From JBCBWG01 sp036804185 (lineage in GTDB: Bacteria > Pseudomonadota > Alphaproteobacteria > Rhizobiales > Hyphomicrobiaceae): 64,000 nt of DNA. The stretch spans positions 1 through 64,000 of the forward strand of contig JBHJOC010000020.1 of assembly GCA_050330095.1 (NCBI GenBank), written 5' to 3'. How positions within the stretch are numbered: position 1 is the stretch's first letter; each line of letters begins with the position of its first letter. Of this stretch, positions 16,565 through 25,250 are shown piece by piece. Under the pieces are notes generated by a model, which made no database searches, had not been told where the DNA came from, and was given only the letters and a program-made list of their open reading frames with translations. The position numbers were made by a program, and so were the translations under genes.

Positions 16565-17209
16565 ATGTCAGCCGAACCACCGAGCACCTGTGACCTTTGC
16601 CCGCGGCTCGTCGCATTCCTCTCCAGCAGCAGGCTGACCCAGCCGACGTGGCACAACGCGCCGGTCTCGTCGTTTGGAGACCCCGACGCACGCGTTCTGA
16701 TTGTTGGCCTCGCCCCGGGCCTCGGCGGAGCAAACCGCACGGGGCGACCATTCACGGGCGATTTCGCGGGAGATCTCCTTTATCGGACGCTCGCCCGGCA
16801 TGACTTCACCCGCGGCACTTACCGTGCAGCTCCCAACGATGGGCTCGACCTCGTCGATTGCATGATCACCAATGCCGTGCGCTGCGTGCCGCCCGGCAAC
16901 AAGCCGACTGCGAAGGAAATTGCGACCTGCCGAAGATTTCTGAAGGCCCGTGTTTCGAGCCTGCCAAAGCTTGAGATCATCGTCGCACTCGGCCGGATCG
17001 CGCACCAGTCCGTGGTCGTTGCGACGGGCCACCGGCAGAGTGACGTTCGATTTGCACACGGGGCCCGGCACGAGATCAGCCATGCCGGCAGACCGCTGGT
17101 GCTGTTCGACAGCTTCCATTGCTCCCGCTACAACACCAACACGGGGCGCCTGACCGAACCCATGTTCGACGCGGTCTTTTCCACCGTGCGCGCGTCGCTC
17201 AGGACATAA
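16565..17209 (+). CDS. uracil-DNA glycosylase, type-5 (UDGb) like
   Basis: 214 residues from ATG 16565. Motif A is GLAPGLGGANRTGRPFTGD and the C-terminal motif is HCSRYNTNTGRLT, the family-5 pattern lacking the catalytic Asp/Asn of family 1. Cysteines at CDLCPRL (about 8-11) and in CMITNAVRC/IATC are placed like the four [4Fe-4S] ligands. It should remove uracil and other deaminated bases from DNA. HCS replaces the more usual HPS of UDG families. Convergent with the peroxiredoxin gene 15 nt downstream. Confidence 0.88.
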   Translation: MSAEPPSTCDLCPRLVAFLSSSRLTQPTWHNAPVSSFGDPDARVLIVGLAPGLGGANRTGRPFTGDFAGDLLYRTLARHDFTRGTYRAAPNDGLDLVDCMITNAVRCVPPGNKPTAKEIATCRRFLKARVSSLPKLEIIVALGRIAHQSVVVATGHRQSDVRFAHGARHEISHAGRPLVLFDSFHCSRYNTNTGRLTEPMFDAVFSTVRASLRT

Positions 17210-17224
17210 CCGGAATTCAGGATA

Positions 17225-17881
17225 TCAGAGCGGCCTTGCAAGCAGCCACGCGAGCACACGTGCTGCGTTCTGATCCGGTGGGAACACCGGATAGTCGACA
17301 GCTGAAATGACGCCATCGTCGATGATCATCGACAAGCGTTTCAACAGTACCTGACCACCGACATTCATCGCCGGCAGGCGGGCTGCCTTCATGAACGCCA
17401 GGTCTGCATCACTCAGCAACGGAAACGGGAGGTGGAGCCGCGTTGCTGCCTCGGTCTGGTATGCAACGTGCTGCGTCGATAGGCCGTAAACGTGCGTGGC
17501 TCCTGCGCTCTTAAGGTCTTGAAAGAGATCTCGAAAGCTACACGCTTGCGGCGTACACCCCCGCGCGCCCGGGATCATGTCCCAGTCCGCAACGACGCTC
17601 GGCTGACCGGGAACACCCGTTCGTGGATAGGCGAAAACAATTGTGCGCCCCGGCAGACGGGCCAAGTCAACCGTGCTGGCGTCCGTCGCAGGAAGCGCAA
17701 TACTCGCAAGCTTGAGCCCTGGAAGATGGGCGGCGGCCCCGTCGTCTTCCGGGGCCGGGATCTTGGACCAGTCAACCCGGAGAAGGTCGGGGTTTTCGCT
17801 CGTACCCGCTTTCCGTTGTTCGTCCGACGGCGCGTGCTGCGGAGGGTGCAGGGACTTCTGTTCGGCCGTACGAGAGGGCAT
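17225..17881 (-). CDS. peroxiredoxin (AhpC/TSA, BCP/PrxQ-like) with repeat-derived N-terminus
   Basis: 218 residues from ATG 17881, which has an excellent site (GGAGG, 8 nt spacing); an upstream ATG at 17929 would add 16 residues. The redoxin core begins near residue 50 (GLKLASIALPATDAS). The peroxidatic motif is GARGCTPQACSFRDL, with two cysteines five apart as in BCP/PrxQ proteins, so it should reduce peroxides. Residues about 3-28 are encoded by a chimeric delta/gamma hairpin repeat (17799-17875), an unusual case of the intergenic repeat inside a coding sequence. The real ancestral start may have been downstream. Confidence 0.85.
   Translation of the reverse strand: MPSRTAEQKSLHPPQHAPSDEQRKAGTSENPDLLRVDWSKIPAPEDDGAAAHLPGLKLASIALPATDASTVDLARLPGRTIVFAYPRTGVPGQPSVVADWDMIPGARGCTPQACSFRDLFQDLKSAGATHVYGLSTQHVAYQTEAATRLHLPFPLLSDADLAFMKAARLPAMNVGGQVLLKRLSMIIDDGVISAVDYPVFPPDQNAARVLAWLLARPL
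17799..17875 (-). repeat. chimeric delta/gamma repeat inside the peroxiredoxin gene
   Basis: CTCGTACCCGCTTTCCG (17799-17815) and TTGTTCGTCCGACG match the linker and left arm of delta. The following GTGCTGCGG..GGTGCAGGGACTTCTG..CGG..GTACG matches the right half of gamma. The ends CTCGTAC and GTACGAG pair. The whole block is translated as the N-terminus of the peroxiredoxin. Confidence 0.75.
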
Positions 17882-17974
17882 TGATGGGACCTCCTGTTCA
17901 ACTGGCACCGACGCTTTGAGACGCCGCACGGCTTATGACGACACGCGCTTGTAAACCGGTTCGATTACGGCACC

Positions 17975-18451
17975 TCACCCGCGATCGCGCAGCAGACGCG
18001 CTTTCTCGCGCTGCCAATCGCGCTTGCGCTCGGTCTCGCGCTTGTCGTGGAGTTTTTTGCCCTGCGCCAGCGCGAGCTTGAGCTTCGCAATCCCGCGCTC
18101 GTTGAAGAACAGCTCGAGGGGGACGATCGTCATTCCCTGCCGGTCGCTCGCAATTGCGAGCTTGGCGATTTCGCGCTTGTTGAGGAGCAATCGCCGTGGC
18201 CGACGCGCCTCGTGATTGAAGAAGGTGCCGGCGAGCTTGTACTCTGGAATATACGCGTTGATCAGGACAGGCTCACCCTTCTCGATCGCGGCGTAGCTCT
18301 CTGCGATGTTGGCTTGGCCCGCGCGCAGGGACTTCACCTCCGTCCCGCTCAGAACCAAGCCTGCCTCGAAGACCTCCTCAACGGCATACTCGTAGCGCGC
18401 GCGCCGGTTCTCGGCGACGGTCTTGCGCTTTGCTGTCTTGGCCTCGGCCAT
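17975..18451 (-). CDS. smpB: SsrA-binding protein SmpB
   Basis: 158 residues, full length. Typical motifs are NRRARYEYAVEEVFEAGLVL, GTEVKSLRAGQANIAESYA, YKLAGTFFNHEARRPRRLLL and a basic C-terminal tail (GKKLHDKRETERKRDWQREK). SmpB binds tmRNA and delivers it to stalled ribosomes. The ssrA gene itself is not visible here. 51 nt downstream of dapA on the same strand; dapA-smpB adjacency is conserved in alphaproteobacteria. Confidence 0.96.
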   Translation of the reverse strand: MAEAKTAKRKTVAENRRARYEYAVEEVFEAGLVLSGTEVKSLRAGQANIAESYAAIEKGEPVLINAYIPEYKLAGTFFNHEARRPRRLLLNKREIAKLAIASDRQGMTIVPLELFFNERGIAKLKLALAQGKKLHDKRETERKRDWQREKARLLRDRG

Positions 18452-18502
18452 CTCGAACCACCCGGCTCACGATATCGGACCGCCGAGGTAAGCACGTGAA
18501 CC

Positions 18503-19378
18503 TCAAACCGCAAGCCCAGCGTGCGCCATGGCTGCATCCACAGCCCTTCGCGTCGCCTCGGTGATGGGCGCGAGTGGCAAGCGTGTGTCGGCCGAACCGA
18601 AGCCAAGGCGAGAGACCGCATACTTGACAGGGCCCGGGTTGGTCTCGACGAACAGAGCCTCGTGAAGCGGATAAAGGCGATCCTGAAGCTCCAACGCCGT
18701 GGCGAAGTCGCCGCGCAAGGTCGCTTCCTGAAACGCAGAGCACAGGCGTGGCGCGACGTTCGCCGTCACGGAAATGCAGCCCCGCCCACCGTGCGCATTG
18801 AACGCCAACGCCGTCGCGTCCTCGCCCGCAAGCATAACGAAGTCTGGCCCGCAGAGCTGACGCTGGGCAGACGCGCGCGCCGGATTGGCGGTCGCGTCTT
18901 TCACGCCGACGACGTTTTTCAGCTTCGCACAGCGCGCCATGGTCTCAGGACTCATGTCAGCAACCGTCCGGCTGGGCACGTTGTAGAGAATGATCGGGAT
19001 CGAGATCGCCGCATCGATCGCCTCGATATGCCGGTAGAGCCCCTCCTGGGTCGGCTTGTTGTAGTATGGCATGACAATCAGAACGGCGTCGGCACCAGCA
19101 CTCTCTGCATGGCGCGCAAAGTCGATCGCTTCCGTGGTCGAGTTCGACCCCGCTCCTGCGATCACGGGCACGCGCCGCGCTGCAACCTCTATGCAGAGTT
19201 CGACGACCCGCTTGTGCTCGTCGTGCGACAGCGTTGGGCTTTCGCCCGTTGTGCCGACGCGCACGAGCCCGTGACTGCCCTCGCGGATTTGCCAGTCAAC
19301 GAGCCGCGCAAACGCATCCTCGTCAACACGCCCGTCGCGGAACGGCGTGACCAGTGCTGGGTTCGAACCCTTGAACAT
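18503..19378 (-). CDS. dapA: 4-hydroxy-tetrahydrodipicolinate synthase
   Basis: 291 residues from ATG 19378 with GGAGG at 7 nt. TIM-barrel aldolase: GTTGESPTL, YNVPSRT with the catalytic Tyr, and GVKDATANP with the Schiff-base Lys. Condenses pyruvate and aspartate semialdehyde in lysine/DAP synthesis. Probably co-transcribed with smpB. Confidence 0.95.
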   Translation of the reverse strand: MFKGSNPALVTPFRDGRVDEDAFARLVDWQIREGSHGLVRVGTTGESPTLSHDEHKRVVELCIEVAARRVPVIAGAGSNSTTEAIDFARHAESAGADAVLIVMPYYNKPTQEGLYRHIEAIDAAISIPIILYNVPSRTVADMSPETMARCAKLKNVVGVKDATANPARASAQRQLCGPDFVMLAGEDATALAFNAHGGRGCISVTANVAPRLCSAFQEATLRGDFATALELQDRLYPLHEALFVETNPGPVKYAVSRLGFGSADTRLPLAPITEATRRAVDAAMAHAGLAV

Positions 19379-19725
19379 GTCGTTCCTCCGGGGCGTTACA
19401 CGTCTGTGGGACGCGCTGTTGTTTTCATTGGCCGCCGACGGTCTGTCTTGGTCCGGCGGTGGTGCGTCGCAGCGGCGAACGCTCGATGTGATGTCGTCGG
19501 CACCGCACGCGACGCTTGCCCGATGCGTTCGACCCCGCACGGCGCCGCGGAGCGCGCGGCCGCTTCGTCAGAGACTACAAGACGTCCCCCGTTCGATCCA
19601 ACAGCGAATGATGCAGTTGCGATCCGCGGAACCATGCCGATGAACGTCCTTGGCAGTGGGCACCTGGCCTTCCGGGACAGCGTGGCGTGCTGCGGGCGAT
19701 GTGCGGCTTCGCCAGTGGCGCCGCA
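19379..19725. other. gene-free stretch between dapA and pcm
   Basis: 347 bases upstream of dapA and downstream of pcm. Only short frames with unconvincing composition; no hairpin repeat, RNA gene or clear promoter recognised. Confidence 0.5.
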
Positions 19726-20403
19726 TCAAAACACGAATGCTTCCCGAATTCGGAACGCGTTCAGCACGGGTGCCGTGGCATCGAACAACGCGCGGGCCGA
19801 GAACACGCCACCATTGCGCTGCCAGACCGTCACGCGGCCGATCTGGCGCTCGCGCAAGACGGCGACGAGCCGGCCGCCGTCCTTCAGTTGATCGAGCAAC
19901 ACCTCGGGACTGTGGTCGATGGCGCCGTTTATCAGAATGCCGTCGTAGGGCCCATCGCCTGCGACGCCTTCCGCAAGATCGCCCTGGACGACCTTTGCGT
20001 TATTGGCATCGACCTCAGCCAGCACGCGTGACGCCTCTGCGGCGAGATCCGGGATCACCTCGAGACCAATCACTGTTTCCGTCATTCGTGCCAGTACGGC
20101 CGTCGTGTAGCCCGTGCCGCACGCGACATCGAGCGCGCGACCACCGTCGCCGAGCAACAGGGCCTGGATCATCTTCGCCTGCACGCGCGGCGCGAGCATG
20201 AAGCGCTGTTCGCTGTCATCGCCTTCGGCCTTGCCGAGCAGAATGTCGCGATCGGTGTAGCATATGCTCGCCGAAACCTTTGGCACGAAGCGTTCACGTG
20301 CAAGGGCCTGCATGGCGCGCGTGATCCGGCGATCAACGATGTCGCTCGGACGCACTTGGCTTTCGACCATATTGAGGCGCTGGATCGCGTAGTCGCTGGT
20401 CAT
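19726..20403 (-). CDS. pcm: protein-L-isoaspartate O-methyltransferase-like protein
   Basis: 225 residues. N-terminus MTSDYAIQRLNMVESQVRPSDI and VPKVSASICYTDRDI are typical of the alphaproteobacterial Pcm family. The SAM-binding motif I is ALDVACGTGYTTAVLARM, with ILINGAIDHSP as motif II. Alphaproteobacterial members may have another role, since motif I (ACGTGY) differs from classical GxGSGY and SEQR(F)MLAPR replaces the usual TISQP active-site loop. It is in the same direction as dapA with a 347-nt gap. Confidence 0.82.
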   Translation of the reverse strand: MTSDYAIQRLNMVESQVRPSDIVDRRITRAMQALARERFVPKVSASICYTDRDILLGKAEGDDSEQRFMLAPRVQAKMIQALLLGDGGRALDVACGTGYTTAVLARMTETVIGLEVIPDLAAEASRVLAEVDANNAKVVQGDLAEGVAGDGPYDGILINGAIDHSPEVLLDQLKDGGRLVAVLRERQIGRVTVWQRNGGVFSARALFDATAPVLNAFRIREAFVF

Positions 20404-20750
20404 CGAGGTCCCGATCTAGCTTTCCACCTGCCGTCTGGCGCGCATGTCTGAACCGCCCGCACCGCCATTTCGGCACCGGTAGGGCCAATTCCGCGCGTCC
20501 GACGAAGTCGTTTGCACTCCTGACGCGGCGTGTGATACATGCGCGGCTCTCGCGGACGCAACCGCAATCGGGCGGCCCATTGGTCGATAGCACCACTATC
20601 GCATCGCGCCCGAGCCCCGGGCTTCGCCTGTGATTGGGCCGCGGTTCGACAGCGGCCCACTGGGCCGGGGTGGATGGGGCCGATTTCGGAAGAGGCCGGT
20701 GTCGGAAGAGGCCGGTGCCGACTGTGTCGGTTTGTCAGAGCGGGATCTGA
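20404..20750. other. gene-free stretch before tRNA-Cys
   Basis: 347 bases between pcm (minus) and tRNA-Cys (plus). It contains a perfect 16-bp tandem duplication at 20686-20717 and GC-rich short palindromes near 20640-20670; the tRNA promoter should lie here but no clear hexamers stand out. Confidence 0.45.
20686..20717. repeat. 16-bp tandem duplication upstream of tRNA-Cys
   Basis: TCGGAAGAGGCCGGTG occurs twice in direct contact. It sits 33 nt before the tRNA gene. Confidence 0.75.
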
Positions 20751-20824
20751 GGCCACGTGGCGGAGTGGTGACGCAGCGGACTGCAAATCCGTATACCCCG
20801 GTTCGATTCCGGGCGTGGCCTCCA
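20751..20824 (+). tRNA. tRNA-Cys (GCA)
   Basis: 74 nt. Acceptor GGCCACG/CGTGGCC, D arm GCGGAGTGGTGACGCA, anticodon stem GCGGA/TCCGT with loop CTGCAAA (anticodon GCA), T arm CCCCGGTTCGATTCCGGG, discriminator T and genomically encoded CCA. The cloverleaf is complete. Confidence 0.95.
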
Positions 20825-21170
20825 AATCCATCCTGCAAATCCATCCTGCACCGGCCTGGCCGGCGGAATGTTCGCGCCCAGCTGTGTGCCTGAACAGCCA
20901 GCTTACGCATGCATCGGGAGAGCTTCAGCCGGAACCCATCCGGAGCGTTGCGCACGGGGTATGATGCGGCCTGGTGCCCCGCCACTCGCGTCGGAGCGAT
21001 CCAGCAGCATAGGCGGTACCGCGTGCTGCGACATGCGTTGGACGGCTGACCGTTTCGGCAAGCGTCAGCGCTGCGGCCAAGCCCAGTCCTCTGCTTCCCG
21101 CGCACGGCGGCGGGGCCGCCAATGTCAGCCGTCCAACCATCTCGCCATCCGTTTCGGGCCGAATGCGGAC
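20825..21170. other. gene-free stretch between tRNA-Cys and greA
   Basis: 346 bases. It starts with a 13-bp tandem duplication (AAATCCATCCTGC twice, 20824-20849) overlapping the last base of the tRNA, and holds a long-range inverted repeat at 21037-21137. No convincing coding frame. Confidence 0.5.
21037..21137. repeat. 14-bp inverted repeat with 73-nt spacer
   Basis: GTTGGACGGCTGAC (21037-21050) and GTCAGCCGTCCAAC (21124-21137) are perfect inverted repeats framing 73 nt. The layout is that of a miniature inverted-repeat element or a long hairpin at the greA 3' end. No second copy noticed in the window. Confidence 0.6.
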
Positions 21171-21650
21171 CTATTTCCAGGCGATGTTCAGGATCTCGAA
21201 GCTTTTTGGCCCCTTCGGCGTATTCACTTCGACCGAGGCACCGACCGATTTCCCGACCAGCGCGCGCGCGATTGGCGATGAGATCGAGATCTTTCCATCA
21301 CGTACCGACGCCTCGAGATCGCCGACGATCTTGTAGGTCACTTCGTCGTCCGTATCTTCATCGACGAGCGACACCGTCGCGCCGAACTTCACCGTCGTGC
21401 CGGACATCAAGGCTGGTTCGATCACCTCGGCGCGCGACAGCTTGTCCTCGAGATCGGCAACGCGTGCCTCATTGAGACCCTGGGCCTCTTTTGCAGCGTG
21501 ATATTCGGCATTCTCCGAAAGGTCGCCATGGGCTCTCGCCTCGGCGATCGCGTTGATGATCCGGGGACGCTCCTCAGCCTTAAGGCGCTGTAATTCCAGC
21601 ACCAGAGCGTCATAGCCTTCACGGGTCATCGGCACGCGTTCCGTGGCCAT
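21171..21650 (-). CDS. greA: transcription elongation factor GreA
   Basis: 159 residues, full length. The N-terminal coiled coil carries the tip motif HGDLSENAEYHAAKE with the two acidic residues that enter the RNA polymerase channel, and the C-terminal FKBP-like domain includes ISISSPIARALVGK. Rescues backtracked polymerase by stimulating transcript cleavage. Downstream of carB on the same strand, an order common in Hyphomicrobiales. Confidence 0.96.
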   Translation of the reverse strand: MATERVPMTREGYDALVLELQRLKAEERPRIINAIAEARAHGDLSENAEYHAAKEAQGLNEARVADLEDKLSRAEVIEPALMSGTTVKFGATVSLVDEDTDDEVTYKIVGDLEASVRDGKISISSPIARALVGKSVGASVEVNTPKGPKSFEILNIAWK

Positions 21651-21795
21651 ATGAACAATCTCCTGAACTGCCGGTGATCACTGGACCACCAAGCTATAAT
21701 GGCCTGAGCAGGGGGACCTTCTCAGGGTGTCGTGGGACTTCTCTCGGCGATGTGGTGTGGAAATCATGCCGACGGTCGGCGCGAAAACCGAACGG

Positions 21796-24700
21796 TCAGC
21801 CCACCCCGGCGGCATAAGCCTGCAACGGAGAAACCCGCAGAACATCGCTCCTCATGGCGGCAATGGCCCGCGTTACCGCAACAGCACCAGCGAGAGTCGT
21901 ATAATAGGGAATATGGTTGAGCAAGGCTGTCCTGCGAATGTCCTTTGAGTCGGCAAGCGCCTTCGCCCCATCGGTTGTGTTGAAAACCATGGCGATTTCA
22001 CCATTCTTCATAGCGTCGACGATGTGGGGACGCCCTTCGAGAACCTTGTTGATGACCGTGCAGGCCACCCCGTGCTCACCGAGGAATCTCGCCGTGCCTC
22101 GCGTCGCGACGAGCGTAAATCCGAGCCCAATCAGGTTCTGTGCCGGCACGAGAATACCTGGCTTGTCCTCGTCGCGGACAGAAATGAACACAGCGCCTGA
22201 TTTCGGCAGCTTCTGCCCAGCTCCGATCTGGCTTTTCGCGAATGCGACCGCGAAATCCCGATCGATGCCCATGACTTCGCCCGTCGACCGCATCTCGGGT
22301 CCGAGCACCGGATCGACACCGGGAAAGCGCGCAAAAGGAAACACGGCTTCCTTGACCGCAATATGATCAAGTGTGCGCTTCTTCAGGCCGAAGGCCGACA
22401 ACGGTTTGCCGGCCATGATCTCGGACGCGATGCCAGCCACGGGCAGGCCTATCACTTTCGCGACAAACGGCACCGTGCGGCTCGCGCGCGGGTTCACCTC
22501 GAGCACGAAAACCTCGCCGTCCTTGATCGCGAATTGCACATTCATCAGGCCAACGACGCCGAGGGCGAGGGCCAGGGCACCTGCCTGACGCTCCAGCTCT
22601 TCGATGAGCTCGGGCGCCAGCGAGTGGGGCGGCAGCGCACACGCCGAATCGCCCGAGTGGATGCCCGCTTCCTCGATGTGCTCCATGATGCCGACCACGA
22701 ATGTCTCGCGCCCGTCACACAAGCAGTCGACGTCAACCTCGATCGCCTGTGTCAGATAGCTATCGATCAACAACGGGCGACGCTCGGACACCACGAGTTC
22801 GCTCGGCCCGTCGAGAACGGCCGAGAGGCGGGCGACATAACGGTCGATCTCGCCCGTGTCGTGGACGATCTCCATGGCACGCCCCCCGAGCACATAAGAG
22901 GGACGGATCACAACGGGAAAACCAATAGCTTCGGCTACCGCACGCGCTTCGCGCAGGGAGCGGGCGATCCCGCTATTTGGCTGCTTGAGTTCCAGTCGAT
23001 CAATCAGAGCCTTGAATCTGTCGCGGTCCTCCGCGAGATCGATGGCATCGGGCGCGGTGCCGAGGATCGGGATATTGGCGCGCTCGAGGGCAGACGCGAG
23101 CTTCAGGGGGGTCTGGCCACCGAACTGAACGATGACGCCCTTGAGCGTGCCGGAAGACTGCTCAACGCGAATGATCTCGATGACGTCTTCTTCGGTGAGG
23201 GGCTCGAAATAAAGCCGGTCGGAGGTGTCGTAGTCGGTCGAGACCGTCTCCGGGTTGCAATTGACCATGATGGTCTCGTAACCGGCCTTCGTCAGCGCGA
23301 AACAGGCGTGGCAGCAGCAATAGTCAAACTCGATGCCCTGCCCGATGCGGTTCGGTCCCCCGCCGAGGATAACGATCTTTTCCTTGGTCGAAGGCTCAGC
23401 TTCGGATTGCGCTTGCACTGAACCGAGACCCGTCTCGTAGGTCGAATACATGTAGGCGGTCGGACTTGCGAACTCGGCAGCGCACGTGTCGATCCGCTTG
23501 TGTACCGGCACCACGCCTAGACTGCGCCGGTGCGCTGCAACGTCCTCACTTTCGCGCCCGCTGAGGCGTGCAAGGCGCGCGTCGGAAAAGCCCATCGCCT
23601 TCAACATGCGCAAGTTGTCTGCGTCGGCCGGCAGGCCATGGACTTTGACGCGGGCTTCTGCAGAAATGATCTCGCCGATCCGGGCAATGAACCAGGGATC
23701 GTACTTACAGTAGGCATGCACCTCCGCCGGATCCATGCCGTGGCGGAGCGCTTCGGCGACCTTCAGGATCCGATCCGGCGTCGGCGTCGCCAACGCTGAA
23801 CGAATGATGTTCTTGTCATCGCCAGAGCCAAGGCCTGTGAATGGGGCATCATCGAGCCCAGCCAAGCCGTTCTCCATCGAGCGCAAGGCCTTCTGCAGGC
23901 TTTCGTGGAACGTGCGCCCGACCGCCATGACCTCGCCGACGGACTTCATCGCCGTGGTCAACGTCGGATCGGCACCGGGAAACTTCTCGAATGCGAAGCG
24001 CGGGATCTTGGTGACGACGTAATCGATGGTCGGTTCGAACGAGGCCGGCGTTGCACCACCGGTGATGTCGTTTTCGAGCTCGTCAAGCGTGTAGCCGACG
24101 GCCAGCTTTGCTGCGACCTTGGCGATGGGGAACCCCGTCGCCTTCGATGCGAGCGCCGAGGATCGTGAGACACGCGGGTTCATTTCGATGACGACCAGCC
24201 GGCCGTCGGCGGGATTGACTGCGAACTGAACGTTCGATCCGCCCGTCTCGACGCCGATCTCTCGCAACACGGCAATCGAGGCGTCGCGCATGATCTGGTA
24301 TTCTTTGTCCGTGAGCGTGAGCGCTGGTGCAACGGTGATCGAATCGCCCGTGTGCACGCCCATCGGATCAACGTTCTCGATCGAACAGATGATGATGCAG
24401 TTGTCGGCGCGGTCGCGGACGACCTCCATTTCGAACTCTTTCCAGCCGAGCACGCTCTCCTCAACCAGCACCTGCGTGGTCGGCGAGGCATCAAGTCCGC
24501 GCTCGACGATCTCGATGAACTCTTCTCGATTGTAGGCGATCCCACCGCCCGTCCCGCCCAGCGTGAACGACGGCCGGATGATCGCCGGCAGCTTGACGAA
24601 CTCGAGCGCAGCAAGGGCCTCGGCCATCGTGTTCGCGAGCATTGATCGCGGCGTCTCGAGACCAATCTTGCCCATCGCTTCGCGGAAACGCTGCCGATCC

Positions 24701-25080
24701 TCGGCCTTGTCGATCGCGTCGGCGTTGGCGCCAATCATCTCGACGCCGAGCGCTTGCAGAACGCCGTTATTCCAGAGTGCGAGCGTCGTGTTGAGCGCTG
24801 TTTGCCCTCCCATCGTCGGCAGGATCGCGTCAGGGCGCTCTTCGGCGATGATCTTTGCGACCACCTCGGGCGTGATCGGTTCAACGTAGGTTGCATCCGC
24901 CATGTCCGGATCGGTCATGATGGTTGCCGGGTTCGAGTTCACCAGGATGATTCGATAGCCTTCCTCTCGCAACGCCTTGCAGGCTTGCGTTCCGGAGTAA
25001 TCGAACTCGCACGCCTGTCCGATCACGATCGGACCTGCGCCAACGATGAGGATGCTTTTGATGTCGTTACGTTTCGGCAT
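21796..25080 (-). CDS. carB: carbamoyl-phosphate synthase large subunit
   Basis: 1094 residues from ATG 25080 (MPKRNDIKSILIVGAGPIVI). Two homologous ATP-grasp halves are clear: GAGPIVIGQACEFDYSGTQA near the start and GGGPNRIGQGIEFDYCCCHA near residue 580, each followed by ATP-grasp motifs (RPSFTLGGTGGG and RPSYVLGGRAME) and metal-binding EMNPRVSRSSAL / EVNPRASRTVPF. The C-terminal 140 residues form the allosteric MGS-like domain. It makes carbamoyl phosphate from bicarbonate, ammonia and ATP for arginine and pyrimidines; carA is not in the window. Confidence 0.97.
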   Translation of the reverse strand: MPKRNDIKSILIVGAGPIVIGQACEFDYSGTQACKALREEGYRIILVNSNPATIMTDPDMADATYVEPITPEVVAKIIAEERPDAILPTMGGQTALNTTLALWNNGVLQALGVEMIGANADAIDKAEDRQRFREAMGKIGLETPRSMLANTMAEALAALEFVKLPAIIRPSFTLGGTGGGIAYNREEFIEIVERGLDASPTTQVLVEESVLGWKEFEMEVVRDRADNCIIICSIENVDPMGVHTGDSITVAPALTLTDKEYQIMRDASIAVLREIGVETGGSNVQFAVNPADGRLVVIEMNPRVSRSSALASKATGFPIAKVAAKLAVGYTLDELENDITGGATPASFEPTIDYVVTKIPRFAFEKFPGADPTLTTAMKSVGEVMAVGRTFHESLQKALRSMENGLAGLDDAPFTGLGSGDDKNIIRSALATPTPDRILKVAEALRHGMDPAEVHAYCKYDPWFIARIGEIISAEARVKVHGLPADADNLRMLKAMGFSDARLARLSGRESEDVAAHRRSLGVVPVHKRIDTCAAEFASPTAYMYSTYETGLGSVQAQSEAEPSTKEKIVILGGGPNRIGQGIEFDYCCCHACFALTKAGYETIMVNCNPETVSTDYDTSDRLYFEPLTEEDVIEIIRVEQSSGTLKGVIVQFGGQTPLKLASALERANIPILGTAPDAIDLAEDRDRFKALIDRLELKQPNSGIARSLREARAVAEAIGFPVVIRPSYVLGGRAMEIVHDTGEIDRYVARLSAVLDGPSELVVSERRPLLIDSYLTQAIEVDVDCLCDGRETFVVGIMEHIEEAGIHSGDSACALPPHSLAPELIEELERQAGALALALGVVGLMNVQFAIKDGEVFVLEVNPRASRTVPFVAKVIGLPVAGIASEIMAGKPLSAFGLKKRTLDHIAVKEAVFPFARFPGVDPVLGPEMRSTGEVMGIDRDFAVAFAKSQIGAGQKLPKSGAVFISVRDEDKPGILVPAQNLIGLGFTLVATRGTARFLGEHGVACTVINKVLEGRPHIVDAMKNGEIAMVFNTTDGAKALADSKDIRRTALLNHIPYYTTLAGAVAVTRAIAAMRSDVLRVSPLQAYAAGVG

Positions 25081-25250
25081 GGGGCCCCGGCTCGATAAAC
25101 GCCCGGCGGTATAGGGGAGCAGGCACCGTTTGGCTATAGCAGAAGCCTGAGGGTCGGGGCGGTTTTCGTTTCTGAACAAGCGGCGGCAGCATAGCTCAGC
25201 ATGCACACCGCCCCGACCAACCGACCCATGCGCGGCGAACGCCACGCGCC

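Noticed and set aside
17882..17929. Upstream ATG (17929) for the peroxiredoxin
   Set aside because: ATG 17881 has GGAGG at ideal spacing; the upstream start has none.
18521..19891. 456-residue open frame on the plus strand opposite dapA
   Set aside because: Antisense to dapA and the 3' end of pcm, no recognisable motif; dapA is certain on the other strand.
22363..23421. 352-residue plus-strand frame inside carB
   Set aside because: Antisense frame of carB, His/Arg/Asp-rich with no domain.
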